NCBI RefSeq assembly: GCF_963583255.1 | Contig: NW_026908883.1 | Location: 744,001-808,000 of the forward strand | DNA from: Pyrus communis | Taxonomy: Eukaryota > Streptophyta > Magnoliopsida > Rosales > Rosaceae | Direction: 5' to 3' | DNA: 64,000 nt | Shown here: one piece after another, positions 44,571 to 55,715 of the stretch | How the letters are laid out: each line of letters starts with the position of its first letter | Numbering within the stretch: the first letter of the stretch is position 1 | Program-made: the position numbers and the translations under genes | Notes under the pieces: model-generated | What the model was told of the DNA's origin: nothing | The model's database searches: none | The model's input: only the letters and a program-made list of their open reading frames with translations

Positions 44571-45474
44571 CTTCTCCTTGGTAATTGCATTGAGGCTTTG
44601 ATCTTGGTGATTCCACAGGCATACTCTTGAACTGGGCTGCATGATTCTTTTGGTCTCCTCCACTTGTTAATTTTCCTTTGTGCTACTGGGCTGGAGGATT
44701 CTTTTGGTCTTCCCCGAAGGTCTAAGCTTACCCCTTTGGTCTGTTTCTTTGTTCAATCTTTCCAATTCGTATTGAAAAGGGTTGGAGGATAACTCAGCCT
44801 GTGTTTGTCTCCACATGCTTCAATGTATCATTTTCACTTGCCTTACTCGCTCCCCTTTGCAGAAATGGTCCCTTCTCCGGAAATGTATCAACCGTTGAAG
44901 ATGACTACTCGAGAGCAACGCTAGGTAAGCAATCAGGAATAGATTCCAGGCAGTTGGCTCCAGATCGGAAGACTGACTCCAAGTGCCGGCTGATTGCTTC
45001 TTTTACTTTTCCATGCGAGTAAGAACAAGGACAAAGAAAAAGACAGGGAAAGAGCATGATATGAGATACTTTTGCTTTTGACCTTGATGATATGAGATAC
45101 CTTTGCTTTTGAAGAAACGGCGAATGAAGCAGCACATGTATTTGTTGTGGTTGTCTCCACATGCTTCGATCGACCGTTTCCTTCTACCTTATTTGTACTC
45201 CAGGTTTCTGGTATCTTCTTTGGGGGAGAAAAAATTGAGTATTTCAAAAGGCGTTGTTGGGAGAGCGCCCTCAGAGGTGCGGAAGAGTTGGACATTATCT
45301 TCAGGTTTGCCTTGCCATAAAAGACGAAGGTCGACATATATAGAGATAATATCAAGTGGTGGTACTGTTCTTTTACCCTTGTCGACAAACGTCTCTTCAA
45401 TTTCTGAGCAAACGGCTCTTCGATTTCTGAACGGACGCCCCTTCAATTTCTGCACAGGCGCCCCCTCGCTTTCT
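44571..45474 (-). other. NA-2 conserved module
   Basis: Counterpart of 18746-19620 in NA-1, reversed. No gene called; short frames on both strands are not conserved between copies. Confidence 0.5.
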
Positions 45475-45840
45475 GAACGACACGTGGTAGTGCGGATGCG
45501 GCTCTGTCAGAGCTCTTTTGACAAAGTCGCACGCGTTTTCTGAAAAGCAGAGAAAGCGTCGCCGAAATTTACGCTTGTCGGCAAAAGTGTAGCTGCGATG
45601 ATGACCTCCACGTGAACTTTTGACAAAGTTGAACGCATTTTCTGAAAAGCAGAGAAAGCGTCACCGAACTTCCGCCGGAGATTCCGGCTTTTTGAATTGG
45701 TGGACGCGTCGCCTTGGCTTCTTATAGAGCTATCGATCACCACAACAAACACACCCTGAAGAATTCCCATTCTTGAAAATCGACTCCGGCCCTTTGAGAA
45801 TTAACTCCATCCACCCCATCTCTTTGAACACATTTAAAAA
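45475..45840 (+). promoter_or_regulatory. Upstream module of NA-2 antisense gene
   Basis: CACGTG at 45481-45486 (in ACACGTGGT, ABRE-like) and at 45609-45614, TATA-like CTTATAGAG near 45720, ATG at 45841. Also the direct repeat seen in NA-1 (GAAAAGCAGAGAAAGCGTC, twice). Confidence 0.5.
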
Positions 45841-46527
45841 ATGGCAAACTCATCGAACCTTAGCTTGGAATTGAGCCTTAGCAGTGACACGGCCGCGCCG
45901 CGTCAAGGTAACGTATGGCGCCCTTCTTTCTTATCTTCTAACGGTCCTCTCACAGGTGAAGACTCCGTGATGCAGGACGCCACAACAGCTACAATAGTAG
46001 CTAGGAACCTCCTCACTCCAAAAGATAGTAGGCTGCTGTCAGGACGGTCCGATGAGTTGGCCGTTCAAGAGTCCCTCGCACTTAGTGTTCAGTGTGCGAG
46101 CTCTGTGTCCAACATGGGCCAACGCCTGCTTGCCCGCTCCCGTCAGGTGGAATCATTGATGGCAGAGGTGGAAAGTCTTAAGCAAGAGATCCAGCAGCTT
46201 AAGTACGAGAATAGAAGTTTGCATGTGCTTGCAAATAACTATTTGTCGGGCATGAAGAGGAAGCTTGATGAACTGCAAGAGTCTGAAGGTCGGATTCAAA
46301 GCGACCGTCAAAGGTTTTCTGCTTATCTCCAGAGGCACCTTTTTCCTGGTTCATCCAGCGCTTGGCCAAGTATTGAGGCCTGGAATGCTCTATCTTCGAT
46401 GCCTCCCGCTCCGATGCCTTCCGCTCCGATGCCTTCCGCTTCGATGCCTTCCGCTCCGATACCTTCCGCTCCGATGCCTTCCGCTCCGACGCCTCGTAGT
46501 GGGGCTTCACGTAAACAACCTTTGTGA
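45841..46527 (+). CDS. Antisense coiled-coil protein of NA-2
   Basis: 228 aa, the longest copy. The N-terminal LSLELSL motif, the NLLTPKDSRLL block and the coiled coil (about residues 92-165) match NA-1 almost residue for residue. The extra length is in the tail, where a 15-bp repeat (46397-46492) codes for about six APMPS-like pentapeptides. It ends GASRKQPL with TGA at 46525-46527. The gene reads opposite to NA-2. No lesion is visible, so this copy could make a full protein. Family not recognised; function unknown. Confidence 0.82.
   Translation: MANSSNLSLELSLSSDTAAPRQGNVWRPSFLSSNGPLTGEDSVMQDATTATIVARNLLTPKDSRLLSGRSDELAVQESLALSVQCASSVSNMGQRLLARSRQVESLMAEVESLKQEIQQLKYENRSLHVLANNYLSGMKRKLDELQESEGRIQSDRQRFSAYLQRHLFPGSSSAWPSIEAWNALSSMPPAPMPSAPMPSASMPSAPIPSAPMPSAPTPRSGASRKQPL
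46397..46492 (+). repeat. 15-bp coding repeat in antisense gene tail
   Basis: Units like CCTTCCGCTCCGATG coding for SAPMP. Unit number differs among NA-1, NA-2 and NA-3 but the frame is kept because the unit is a multiple of three. Confidence 0.88.
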
Positions 46528-46679
46528 AGCACCACCTTTCTCCATGTTTAGTATCTTTTTTTATTTTTTTTATTTTTTATTTTTTATTATTTTTATGAAC
46601 ATGCTTTGTTTTATTCAGTGCATTGGGTTGCCTCCCAAGTAGTGCTTTCTTTTACGTCTTGCAGCCGGACGAAGAACCC

Positions 46680-46727
46680 TATCACTCCAGGATATGTTCA
46701 CGAATCGGATGAGAACTCCGAGTCATG
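46680..46727 (-). pseudogene. gag: NA-2 gag relic
   Basis: Minus strand reads the same start of gag (ATG at about 46727) and stop as in NA-1 at 17431-17475. Confidence 0.75.
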
Positions 46728-46822
46728 AACTAGTACCTAAAACAAGAAACAAAACAAGATTAAGAATCTAGAATAAAAACAAACGAAAATAAAACAATCC
46801 AAGGGATTAGCAAATTTTCTAA

Positions 46823-46840
46823 TCCCCGGCAACGGCGCCA
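46823..46840 (-). other. NA-2 primer-binding site (tRNA-Asp)
   Basis: Plus strand TCCCCGGCAACGGCGCCA, the exact tRNA-Asp 3' end, five bases from the LTR. Confidence 0.9.
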
Positions 46841-46845
46841 AAATT

Positions 46846-49311
46846 TGATGCGTGAATTATACGCACACAAATTAAACCCTCTTTTTGTCAAATTGTAGTA
46901 TAGGTGCAAGTAGGGATCGTTCTGGACCGGGGATTAGGAGGGATTGTTAACCACTTGGATTTGACTCAAAAACGTAAAATAACAATATGAAACACTATAC
47001 TAGACTCAAAGAATGCAAAACTAAACTTTAAAACACTAAGATAAACCAAAAGACTCAAAACAACACAAACACACTCAAATCTGCCTAAAAACCACTTTCT
47101 GGGCAGATTTGAGCACAAACACAAATTTGGACGAAATTAAGTAATAACTTGACTCAAGAACGTAAAAACACAATATAAAACACTAAACTAACTCAAAGAC
47201 TGTAAAACTAAACACTTAAAACATTAAAACAAACCAAAAGACTCAAACATCATCCAAAACACTCAAAACTGCCTTAAAATCACTTTCTGGGCAGTTTTGA
47301 GCACTTTGGTGAAATTGGACGAAATTGGGAAATAAAATGAATCAAAACACTTAAAAGCACAAACTAAATTGATTTCTAACTAAATTGGACATTAAAGGAA
47401 AGGGGGATTTAGATTTATACGAAAATTGAAATAACAAAACAAGTTAATAAACAAAACAGATTGTAAAACGAATTTGATGGAATGAATGGATGGATGATAG
47501 AATGGCTAAGGGATTCATCTCCATACATGTTATACTTGCATAATAAAATGATTTCCAATTGCATTTCAATAAACCATGAAACTCAACACCCCGGGTTAAC
47601 CGTGATGCACTAATTAGCCTTCAAATCTTCCTAACGTTATTGAATTGGATGGGTTAGCGCATACAACAATTCAAAACATTCCCCACAAGTCCTCAACATG
47701 AATGCATAGAAGAGATACAAGCAAGAATCATTACGCTCTATGAAAATTATAAGTGTTGACGAGGCATTCGTTACTATGGATTGCATGAAACTTATGCCAA
47801 GAATTTGTTTAACGCGATTGTTTATAAGCAACCTCCACTACTTGTGAATATAAATTCATAACGATTAGGTGAAACTTACTTATATTCTAGCGTCATATTC
47901 ATGCATGAAAATTAAGCGCGCATTCTCAATAAACATACATAAATAAGTTATCAATCAAACGGTTAAACAAATTGAATCCACAACTTATGAAACGCAATTA
48001 GAAGTATTCAAATCAAAATGCAAGCATAAACATATATTCGAATCACCCCCTAACCAAGGGGGGTTTAGTTCCTCATGGTACAAAACAAAGAGAATCAAAG
48101 AAACACCTAAACATTCCAACAACTCAAACTTGAATTGTATGAACGTTTAGGCCCTCTTATCTTCCATTCCTCATTCGTACAAAACAAAGAGCATTGAAAT
48201 TAAACATTGAAATCAAAGAAACACCTAAACATTCCAACAACTCAAACTTGAATTGTATGAACGTTTAGGCACTCTTCTCTTCCTCTTCGTTGTGGCACAA
48301 GGTCTAAGGTGAGTTTGATGGTGTGAATGGTTTGGGGAGTGGTGTTTGGATTAATAGGGAAGGCACGGCACAAGGGTGGTTTGATGTCTACATTTCTGCA
48401 ATGGATGAGTTTATGGAAGAGTGTTTGGAATGGATGAATTTCTGGCACAAAGGCCTTATTTCTGTGGTGAATGGATGTGTGAATGAATGAGAATGAATGA
48501 ATGAGTATTTATAGGTGAAATGGGGGGAACATGACAGCTAGGTTGCATGTGCTAATGCTTGTGTGTGCATGTGAAATCTGCCAAGATGCATGTGAAAGTG
48601 TATGAAATGCAATCTGAAATGGGATAGCATGTGGGTGAATGTGTGGCTGCAATGATGAAGTGAATGCATGTGTTGAATGATTAAAGTGCATGTGCAATGT
48701 TTTAAAGGATGGAATGATGGAGGAACAAGTGCATGTGAATGCATGGTGATAGCATGTGCACGGTTTTGGTTGGAATGATGGCAGATTGTGAAAACATGTG
48801 AATGCATGTGTTTGATGAATGATAAGTGGTGAATGATATGATAAGTGATAAGTGGTGAATGATAAGTGATGAATGATAAGTGGTGAATGATATGATAAGT
48901 GATAAGTGGTGAATGATAAGTGATGAATGATAAGTGGTGAATGATATGTGATTATGATAAGTAATGGGAGCATGTGAGGGAATGAATAATGAATGCATGT
49001 GTATGGTTTTGGGAGAAAGGTGGAGATGCACGGCATAAGGGAATTGGAAAGGTTTAAATGTCCTAAAACTAAAGGGAACAAAGTTCCAACACTTTGGTCT
49101 TCAATTTCGTCCAACATTTTGGCGCCAAGCATAAGCTATCCATCCTTAGCCCAAAAGTGCTCCAAAAGTCTCCAAAATGCATCTTTTTGCTCCTTTAGCC
49201 CTTTGGACCTACAAACACACGAAAATAGCTTAAAGGACTAAAATAACTAAAGAAACATAACGTAAATGCACGAGAACAAGCCATTTAAGTCGCATGAATA
49301 TGCTCCTATCA
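46846..49311 (-). repeat. NA-2 5' LTR, intact
   Basis: 2,466 bp. Two U5 hairpins, one of each stem type (47074-47113 with CTCAAATCTGCC, 47262-47301 with CTCAAAACTGCC). CATGCA-rich U3 at 48545-49025 includes a duplicated TGATAAGTGGTGAATG array at 48820-48950. Confidence 0.94.
48820..48950 (-). repeat. Tandem TGATAAGTGGTGAA array in NA-2 LTR
   Basis: A block of about 60 bp built from TGAATGATAAGTG units is present twice in tandem. Confidence 0.85.
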
Positions 49312-49577
49312 AGCGTGCAGAAATTCAAAGTGGATTCATTGGGCGTTTTAGGTGTAATCAATCTTTTGTTCTCTATGTTTAATTTCAATTTTGTTTCTCT
49401 TTCTGTGAACATGAGAGGCTAAACCCCTAGTTAGCTAGGGGGTGATTCGAAACCATGTTTATGCTTGCAATTTAAATTGATTACCTTTGGTTGGAATTTC
49501 ATGAGTTGTGGATTCAATTCGTTTAACTGCTTAATTGATAACTTATTTGTGTATGTTTATTGAGAGTGCACGCTTAG
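49312..49577 (+). mobile_element. Ath-5 5' LTR, right part
   Basis: AGCGT duplication, then continuation of the LTR from 40625 (GAACATGAG and CTAGGGGGTGATTCG blocks). It is interrupted at 49577 by NA-3 (left duplication would be CTTAG, 49573-49577); the end of this LTR is beyond the window. Confidence 0.85.
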
Positions 49578-51679
49578 TGATAGGAGCATATTTAGGCGAC
49601 TTACTTAGCTTGTTTTCGTGCATTTATATTGTTAATTCATAGTTGTTTTAGTAGTTTAAGCCATTTTCGTGTGTTTTTAGGTTCATATGGCTAAGGAAGC
49701 AAAAAGATGCATTTTGGAGCAAAATTGGACTTGGAATGGATAGCTTATGTTTGGAGCAAAAGGAATGGACGAAATTGAAGGATTCCTAATCCATTGCAGC
49801 CACATGCACCCATAATCATTCACACCTTGCAGCCACATGCATTCACTCTTCATAAATCAGCCACATGCACATTCAATCATTCACACCAAAACCTTGCACA
49901 TGCTTTCCCATTTCATTATTCATTCACTTTGCAGCCACCATTCACTCTTTAATCCACATGCATTCATCATCATTCACCCTAGCTTTAATTCACATGCTTT
50001 TCCAACAAATAAAACAGCCAACACATGCACTCCCTTTAATTAATTCAACCTAGCTGTCAAAGCACATGCACATTCACCCTTCATTCCAGCCATTCCACAT
50101 GCATTTCCAACCCACATGCACCCTTTAATCATTCAACCATGCAGCCACACATTCACCCACATGCATTCCCCCTTTAATCCACATGCTCTTCCATTTCAGA
50201 TTGCATTCCTACTCACCACAAATCAGCCACATGCATTCACTCTTCATAAATCAGCCACATGCATTCATCATCATAACCTAGCTGTCATGTTCCCTCTCCC
50301 ATCCATTCATCTCCCTATAAAAACCATACACACTTCACACAACATTCATTCATTCTTCCATTTCAGAAATTCACCCATTCACACCATCAAACTATCATTA
50401 GACCTTGTGCTACAATGAAGAGGAAGATAAGAGGGCCTAAACGTTCATACAATTCAAGTTTGAGTTGTTGGAATGTTTAGGTGTTTCTTTGATTTCAATG
50501 TTTAATTTCAATACTCTTTGTTTTGTACGAATGAGGAATGGAAGAGAAGAGAGCCTAAACTTTCATACAATTCAAGTTTGAGTTGTTGGAATGTTTAGGT
50601 GTTTCTTTGATTCTCTTTGTTTTGTACGTATGAGGAACTAAACCCCCCTTGGCTAGGGGGGAATTCGAAATATATGTTTATGCTTGCATTTTGATTTGAT
50701 TACTTCTAATTGCGTTTCATAAGTTGTGGATTCAATTTGTTTAACCGTTTGATTGATAACTTATTTATGTATGTTTATTGAGAGTGCACGCTTAATTTTC
50801 ATGCATGAATATGACGCTAGAATATAAGTGAGTTTCACCTAATAGTTACGAACTTATATTCACAAGTAGTGGAGGTTGCTTATAAACAATCGCGTTAAAC
50901 GAATCCTTGGCATAAGTTTGATGCGTATTCCATAGTTATGAATGCCTCGTCGATGTTTATGATTTCCGTTGAACTTAATGATCCTTGTTGAATGTCTCTA
51001 TCATGCGTATTTCATAGTTAGGGACTTTGATTAGGAATAATTTGGTTGGAATGCGTATTCCATTCAATCCAATGAATCTAGGGAAATCTGAAAGTTAATT
51101 TAAGCGGACCTAATTAACTTGGAGCATTGAGAATTCATGGTTTATTGAAATGCAATTGGAAATCATTTTATTATGCAAGTGTAACATGTATGGAGATGAA
51201 CCCCTTAGCTATTCTATCATCCATTCATTCCATTTCATCAATTTCATATTTACATTCTGTTTTAATTGCAATTTGTTCATTTTATTTAATTTCGTCAAAT
51301 CTAAATCCCCCTTTACTTTATTGTCCAATTTAGTTAGAAAGTATCTTAGTTTGTGTTTTTAAGAGTTTTGATTAAATTTATTTCCCAATTTCGTCCAAAT
51401 TCACCAAAGTGCTCAAAACTGCCCAGAAAGTGTTTTTAAGGCAGTTTTGAGTGTTTTGGGTGATGTTTGAGTCTTTTGGTTTGTTTTAGTGTTTTAAAGT
51501 TTAGTTTTGCATTCTTTGAGTCTAGTGTAGTGTTTTATATTGTGTTTTTACGTTTTTGAGTCAAATCCAAGTGATTAACAATCCCTCCTAATCCCCGGTC
51601 CAGAACGATCCCTACTTACATACTTACTACAATTGTCAAAAAGAGGGTTTAATTTGTGTGCGTATAAATTCTCGCATCA
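49578..51679 (+). repeat. NA-3 5' LTR
   Basis: 2,102 bp, TGATAGGAGC to CGCATCA. CATGCA cluster at 49800-50285, TATAAAAA at 50316-50323, duplicated ATTCAAGTTTGAG block, single U5 hairpin near 51410-51450. Confidence 0.93.
50316..50323 (+). promoter_or_regulatory. TATA box of NA-3 LTR
   Basis: TATAAAAA in CTCCCTATAAAAACC, directly after the CATGCA cluster. Confidence 0.6.
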
Positions 51680-51684
51680 AATTT

Positions 51685-51702
51685 TGGCGCCGTTGCCGGG
51701 GA
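51685..51702 (+). other. NA-3 primer-binding site (tRNA-Asp)
   Basis: TGGCGCCGTTGCCGGGGA; the TTAGC that follows it in other elements is replaced by CACTTATTG, so the internal deletion starts right here. Confidence 0.9.
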
Positions 51703-52106
51703 CACTTATTGCTCCTACGCCATCTAATTCAAGTAAGGTTGTTCCAATTAGTTCTAACCCCATTCCACCTAATATCCCTATTCCTTGCAGGTTCATGAAT
51801 TCCAAGGAAGAAGAAAGTGAAAAAGACATCTTGGAAGCCCTTCCAAAGGTGCAAAGTAGGGAATTTCATGAATTCATCAAAGAGGATATACTTGAGACAA
51901 CAATTCCCAAAGAAGTCATAACTTTCGAAGGGGTGTTTATTCTTAAGTTCATGTCGGAGCACAAAGGTAAGCCGCCTCCCCGAATTTCAATTTTCTTTTA
52001 TACTAATATGTTGTTAATGATTCAGGCATCCACTCTAGAATTTAAACTATTACCGGATCATTTGAAGTATCACCGCCCATACAAAGATCAATTCCATGTT
52101 GTTTGA
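51703..52106 (+). pseudogene. gag-pro: NA-3 gag-protease remnant
   Basis: Open for about 130 codons. The first part (PIPCRFMNSKEEESEKDILE) matches the gag-protease linker of Ath-1 (PFPSRFMQTRKEEAEKDILE). The last part (STLEFKLLPDHLKYHR) matches the Ath-1 segment just before RT. The protease between them is deleted, so no enzyme is encoded. An intron-like GTAAGC to TTCAG segment with TACTAAT lies at 51967-52025. The frame happens to read on from the LTR end, but a translated product is unlikely to matter. Confidence 0.75.
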
Positions 52107-52153
52107 TTCAAAAAAATAAAAAATAAATAAATAAATAAATAAATAAATAAAAG
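52105..52153 (+). repeat. (AAAT)n microsatellite
   Basis: About nine AAAT/AATA units between the gag-pro remnant and the antisense gene, at the position of the A-rich tract of NA-1. Confidence 0.9.
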
Positions 52154-52163
52154 AATGTAACTT

Positions 52164-52841
52164 TCACAAAGGTTGTTTGCTTGAAGCCCCACTACTTGGC
52201 AAAACTCTCGGAGCGGGAGGCATAGGAGCGGAAGGCATCGGAGCGGAAGGCATCGAAGCAGAAGACATAGGAGCGGAAGGCATCGGAGATAGAGCATTCG
52301 AGGCCTCAATACTTGGCCAAACGCTGGATGACCCAGGAAAAAGGTGCCTCTGGAGATAAGCCGCAAACCTTTGACGGTCACTTTGAATCCGACCTTCAGA
52401 TTCTTGCAGCTCATCAAGCCTCCTCTTCATGCCCGTCGAATAATTGTTGGCAAGCACGTGCAAACTTCTATTCTCGTGCTTAAGCTGTTTGATCTCCTGC
52501 TTAAGACTTTCCACCTCTGCCATCAACGATTCAACCTGACGGGAGCGAGCAAGTAGGCGTTGGCCCATGTTGGACACAGAGCCTGCACATTGAACACTGA
52601 GAGCGAGGGACTCTTGAACGGCCAACTCATCGGACCGTCCTGAAAGCAGCCTACTATCTTTAGGAGTGAGGAGGTTCCTAGCTACTATCGTAGCTGTTGT
52701 TGCATCCGTCATCATGGAGTCTTCACCTGTAAGAGGACCGTTAGAAGATAAAAAAGAAGGGCGCCATACATTACCTTGACAGGGCGCAACCGGATCGCTG
52801 CTGAGACTCAAATCTAAGCAAAGGTTCGATGAGTTAGTCAT
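52164..52841 (-). CDS. Antisense coiled-coil protein of NA-3
   Basis: 225 aa, the most diverged full copy. N-terminus MTNSSNLCLDLSLSS keeps the LxLxL spacing although two residues changed. The NLLTPKDSRLLSGRSDELA block is identical, and the coiled coil carries conservative changes (V/I, Q/K, Y/H, S/T, K/R against NA-1). The tail has another APMPS repeat count and ends SGASSKQPL. No internal stop or frameshift although many third positions differ, which is the main evidence that the frame is maintained by selection. Opposite in direction to NA-3. Function unknown. Confidence 0.82.
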   Translation of the reverse strand: MTNSSNLCLDLSLSSDPVAPCQGNVWRPSFLSSNGPLTGEDSMMTDATTATIVARNLLTPKDSRLLSGRSDELAVQESLALSVQCAGSVSNMGQRLLARSRQVESLMAEVESLKQEIKQLKHENRSLHVLANNYSTGMKRRLDELQESEGRIQSDRQRFAAYLQRHLFPGSSSVWPSIEASNALSPMPSAPMSSASMPSAPMPSAPMPPAPRVLPSSGASSKQPL

Positions 52842-53340
52842 TTTTCAAAGGTGTTCAAAGAGAAGGGGTGGATGGAGTTAATTCTCAAAGGGCCGGAGTC
52901 GATTTTCAAGAATGGGCAATCTTCAGAGTGTGTATGTTGGGGTGATCGATACCTCTATAAAAAGCCAAGGCGTCGCGACCACCGATTCAAAAAGACCGAT
53001 TCAGAGTGTGTATGTTACGGCGACGCTCCCTCGGCTTTTTAGAAAACGCGTTCAACTTTGTCAAAAGATATCTGACAAAGTCGAATACACGTGGGGCCAT
53101 CATCGCAACTACACATCTTTAGCCGACAAGCGCAAAGTTCGGCGACGCTTTCTCTGCTTTTCAGAAAACGCGTGCAGCTTTGACAAAAGGAGCCGCATCC
53201 GCACTACTACGTGTCGTTCAGAAAGCGAAGGGGCGTCGTTCAGAAATCGAAGGGCCGTCGTTCAAAAATCGAAGAGGCGCCACTATTTCAAAAAGCTGGA
53301 TTTGCGGGATCAAAACGTTTGTCGACAAGGGTAAAAGAAC
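52842..53340 (-). promoter_or_regulatory. Upstream module of NA-3 antisense gene
   Basis: CACGTG at 53088-53093 and TACGTG at 53208-53213, with the GCGACGCTTTCTCTGC repeat and TTCAGAAATCGAAGGG units. At 52970 the plus strand has CTATAAAAAG, a good TATA box pointing away from the antisense gene, so the module may be bidirectional. Confidence 0.45.
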
Positions 53341-53780
53341 AGTACCACCACTTGCTATTATCTCTATATATGTCGACCTTCATCTTTTATGGCAAGGCAG
53401 ACCTGAAGAAATTGCCCCACTCTTCCTCACCTCTGAGGGCGCACTCCCAGCAAAGCCTTTCGAATTACTCAAATTTTTTTTCTTCTTCCCCAAAGATGAT
53501 ACCAGATGCCTGGAGTACAGATGACCCAGGAGGAAACGGCAGATTGAAGCATGTGCTGATTCATTCACCGCTTCTTCAAAAGCAAAGGTATTTCATATCA
53601 TCAAGGTCAAAAGCAAAAGTATCTCATATCATGCTCTTTCCCTGTCTTTTTCTTTGTCCTTGTTCTTACTCGCATGGCAAAGTAAAAGAAGCAATCAGCC
53701 GGCACTTGGAGTCAGTCTTTCGATCTGGAGCCAACTGCCTGGAATCTATTCTTGGTTGCTTACCTAGCGTTGCTCTCGAG
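53341..53780 (+). other. NA-3 conserved module, part before dAth
   Basis: Matches NA-1 18760-19230. Interrupted at CTCGAG by dAth; continues at 60018. Confidence 0.6.
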
Positions 53781-55715
53781 TGATGCGAAATATATTAAGC
53801 ACACAAATTAAACCCTCTTCTGACAATTGTAGCAAAGTATGTAAGTAGGGATCGTTCAAAACCGGGGATTAGGAGGGATTGCTAAACTCTTGAAAACTGA
53901 CCTAAGAACTCCAAAACAAAGTTAAAAACACTAATTTGGACTCAAAGAATGAAAAACCAAAGTTAAAACACTAAAACAAAACAAAAACTCAAAACAGCAA
54001 CTAGAAGACTCAAAACTGCCTAAAAACCACTTTCTGGGCAGTTTTGGGCACCTACACTAATTTGGACGAAATTGGTTGAAAACTTGACTCAAAACACTTA
54101 AAACATGAACCAAAACAATTTCTAACTAAATTGAGACTTCAAAGTAAAGGGGGATTTGATTTGGACGAAATTAAAGTTGAGAAAACAGATTGCAAAGTAA
54201 AACTGATTTTGAAATGTTTTTGGGGTTTTTAATGGATGATGGACTAGTTAGGGGTTCTTTCTCCACACATGACAAGTATGCAAATGACTCGATTTCCAGT
54301 TATTCCTTCATAGAATTATGAATGACAATGCCCCAAATTAACCGTGACATCACTAGTTAATTCTCAAGTTTTCCTTGTGTTATTGAATTGGGTGACATCA
54401 TACGACAACCCAAAGCATTCTTCAAAAGTTCCTTACATGACATCATAATAAAGATACAATCAAAGATCATTACGTTCAATGAAAACTATAAGCATTGACA
54501 AAGCACTTGTGACTATGACATCATGACACTTATGCTAGGAATTGAACTTAACGCGATTGTGACTAGCAACCTTCACTACTTGTAAATATAAGTGTGTGAC
54601 AATTATGTGAAACAAACTTATATTCTAGCATCATATTCATGCAAGCCAATTAAGTGTCGACCCCTAATTAACAAACACAAATACGTTATTACTCGCACAG
54701 TTAAGCCAATTGCATTCACGATTCAAGAACTCATAACTGGAATTTATCAAATCAACTTGCACACATAGTTATGGCTTCGAAATCACCCCTAACCAATAGG
54801 GGTTTAGCCACTCATGTTCATAGCAAAATGAAAGGAAAATAAATTAAACATTGAAATCATAAACCGAATTACACCTAGAATGCACCAACGACGAAGCTTG
54901 AGCATCCAAGAGTCTTTCCTTCTTTCTCCTTGCTACGGCACAAAGGTGGATGGGATGGTTGGGATGTGTTTTAGGATCAGGGATTATGGAATTGGATGGA
55001 GGATAGGCACGGCAAGGTGTAGTGTTTGGCTGGAATTGTGTTTCTAGGATTTTCGGATGTGTAGAGTGGTGTGGCTAGATGAATGGACGAAAATTGGGTG
55101 AATGAGTGATCCCCCTTTAGTGCCTTGCTGCAAAGCCTTATTTATAGGGCTAGGAAAGGTAGGAGACAAGGTAGGAGACAAGGTAGGACGGCTAGTGACA
55201 AGCTAGGACGGCTGGGAGACAAGCTAGGACGGCTAGTGACAAGCTAGGACGGCTAGGAGACAAGCTAGGACGGCTAGTGACAAGCTAGGACGGCTAGTGA
55301 CAAGCTAGGACAGCTAGGAGACAAGGTAGGACGGCTAGTGACAAGCTAGGACGGCTAGGAGACAAGCTAGGACAGCTAGTGACAAGCTAGGACGGCTTGT
55401 TCTTCCAATACAGAAATTAGGCACCATGTGTGAATAGATAAAGCCTTCTAGAAATAAGGTTTTTTTTAGGCCCCCTTGCAGCTCCCTAACTGAATTCAAG
55501 CCTTCAAATTCGTCCATCCTCATGCCTCCATGCTTGCACTATCCAATCTTGGCCCAAAAATGCTCTAGAATGCTCCAAATTGCTTCTTTTTGCATACTTT
55601 GACACTAAAACCTGAAATTGCACGAAAATGACTTTAAACACTTAAACTAACTAAGGAAAAACAACATAAATGCATGAGAACAAGCCAATTAAGTCGCATA
55701 AAAATGCTCCTATCA
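53781..55715 (-). repeat. dAth 3' LTR
   Basis: 1,935 bp, TGATGCG to CTCCTATCA on the plus strand. About seven substitutions against 58107-60012, plus a different minisatellite length (55165-55395). Hairpin near 54013-54052 with one broken pair. Confidence 0.94.
55165..55395 (-). repeat. Minisatellite in dAth 3' LTR
   Basis: Units AGGACGGCTAGTGACAAGCT and AGGACGGCTAGGAGACAAGC, the reverse complement of the Ath-1 array. Confidence 0.9.

Larger units (their letters stand above)
40626..49311 (-). mobile_element. NA-2: non-autonomous element with antisense gene, minus orientation
   Basis: Bounded by AGCGT (40621-40625 and 49312-49316). Order on the plus strand: truncated 3' LTR (40626-42340), TRIM (42341-42863), 3' noncoding region, conserved module, antisense gene (reads plus), primer-binding site, intact 5' LTR. 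The LTRs share long stretches with about eight differences by eye. The 5' half of the 3' LTR, the polypurine tract and the adjoining noncoding sequence are missing where the TRIM sits. Confidence 0.93.
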
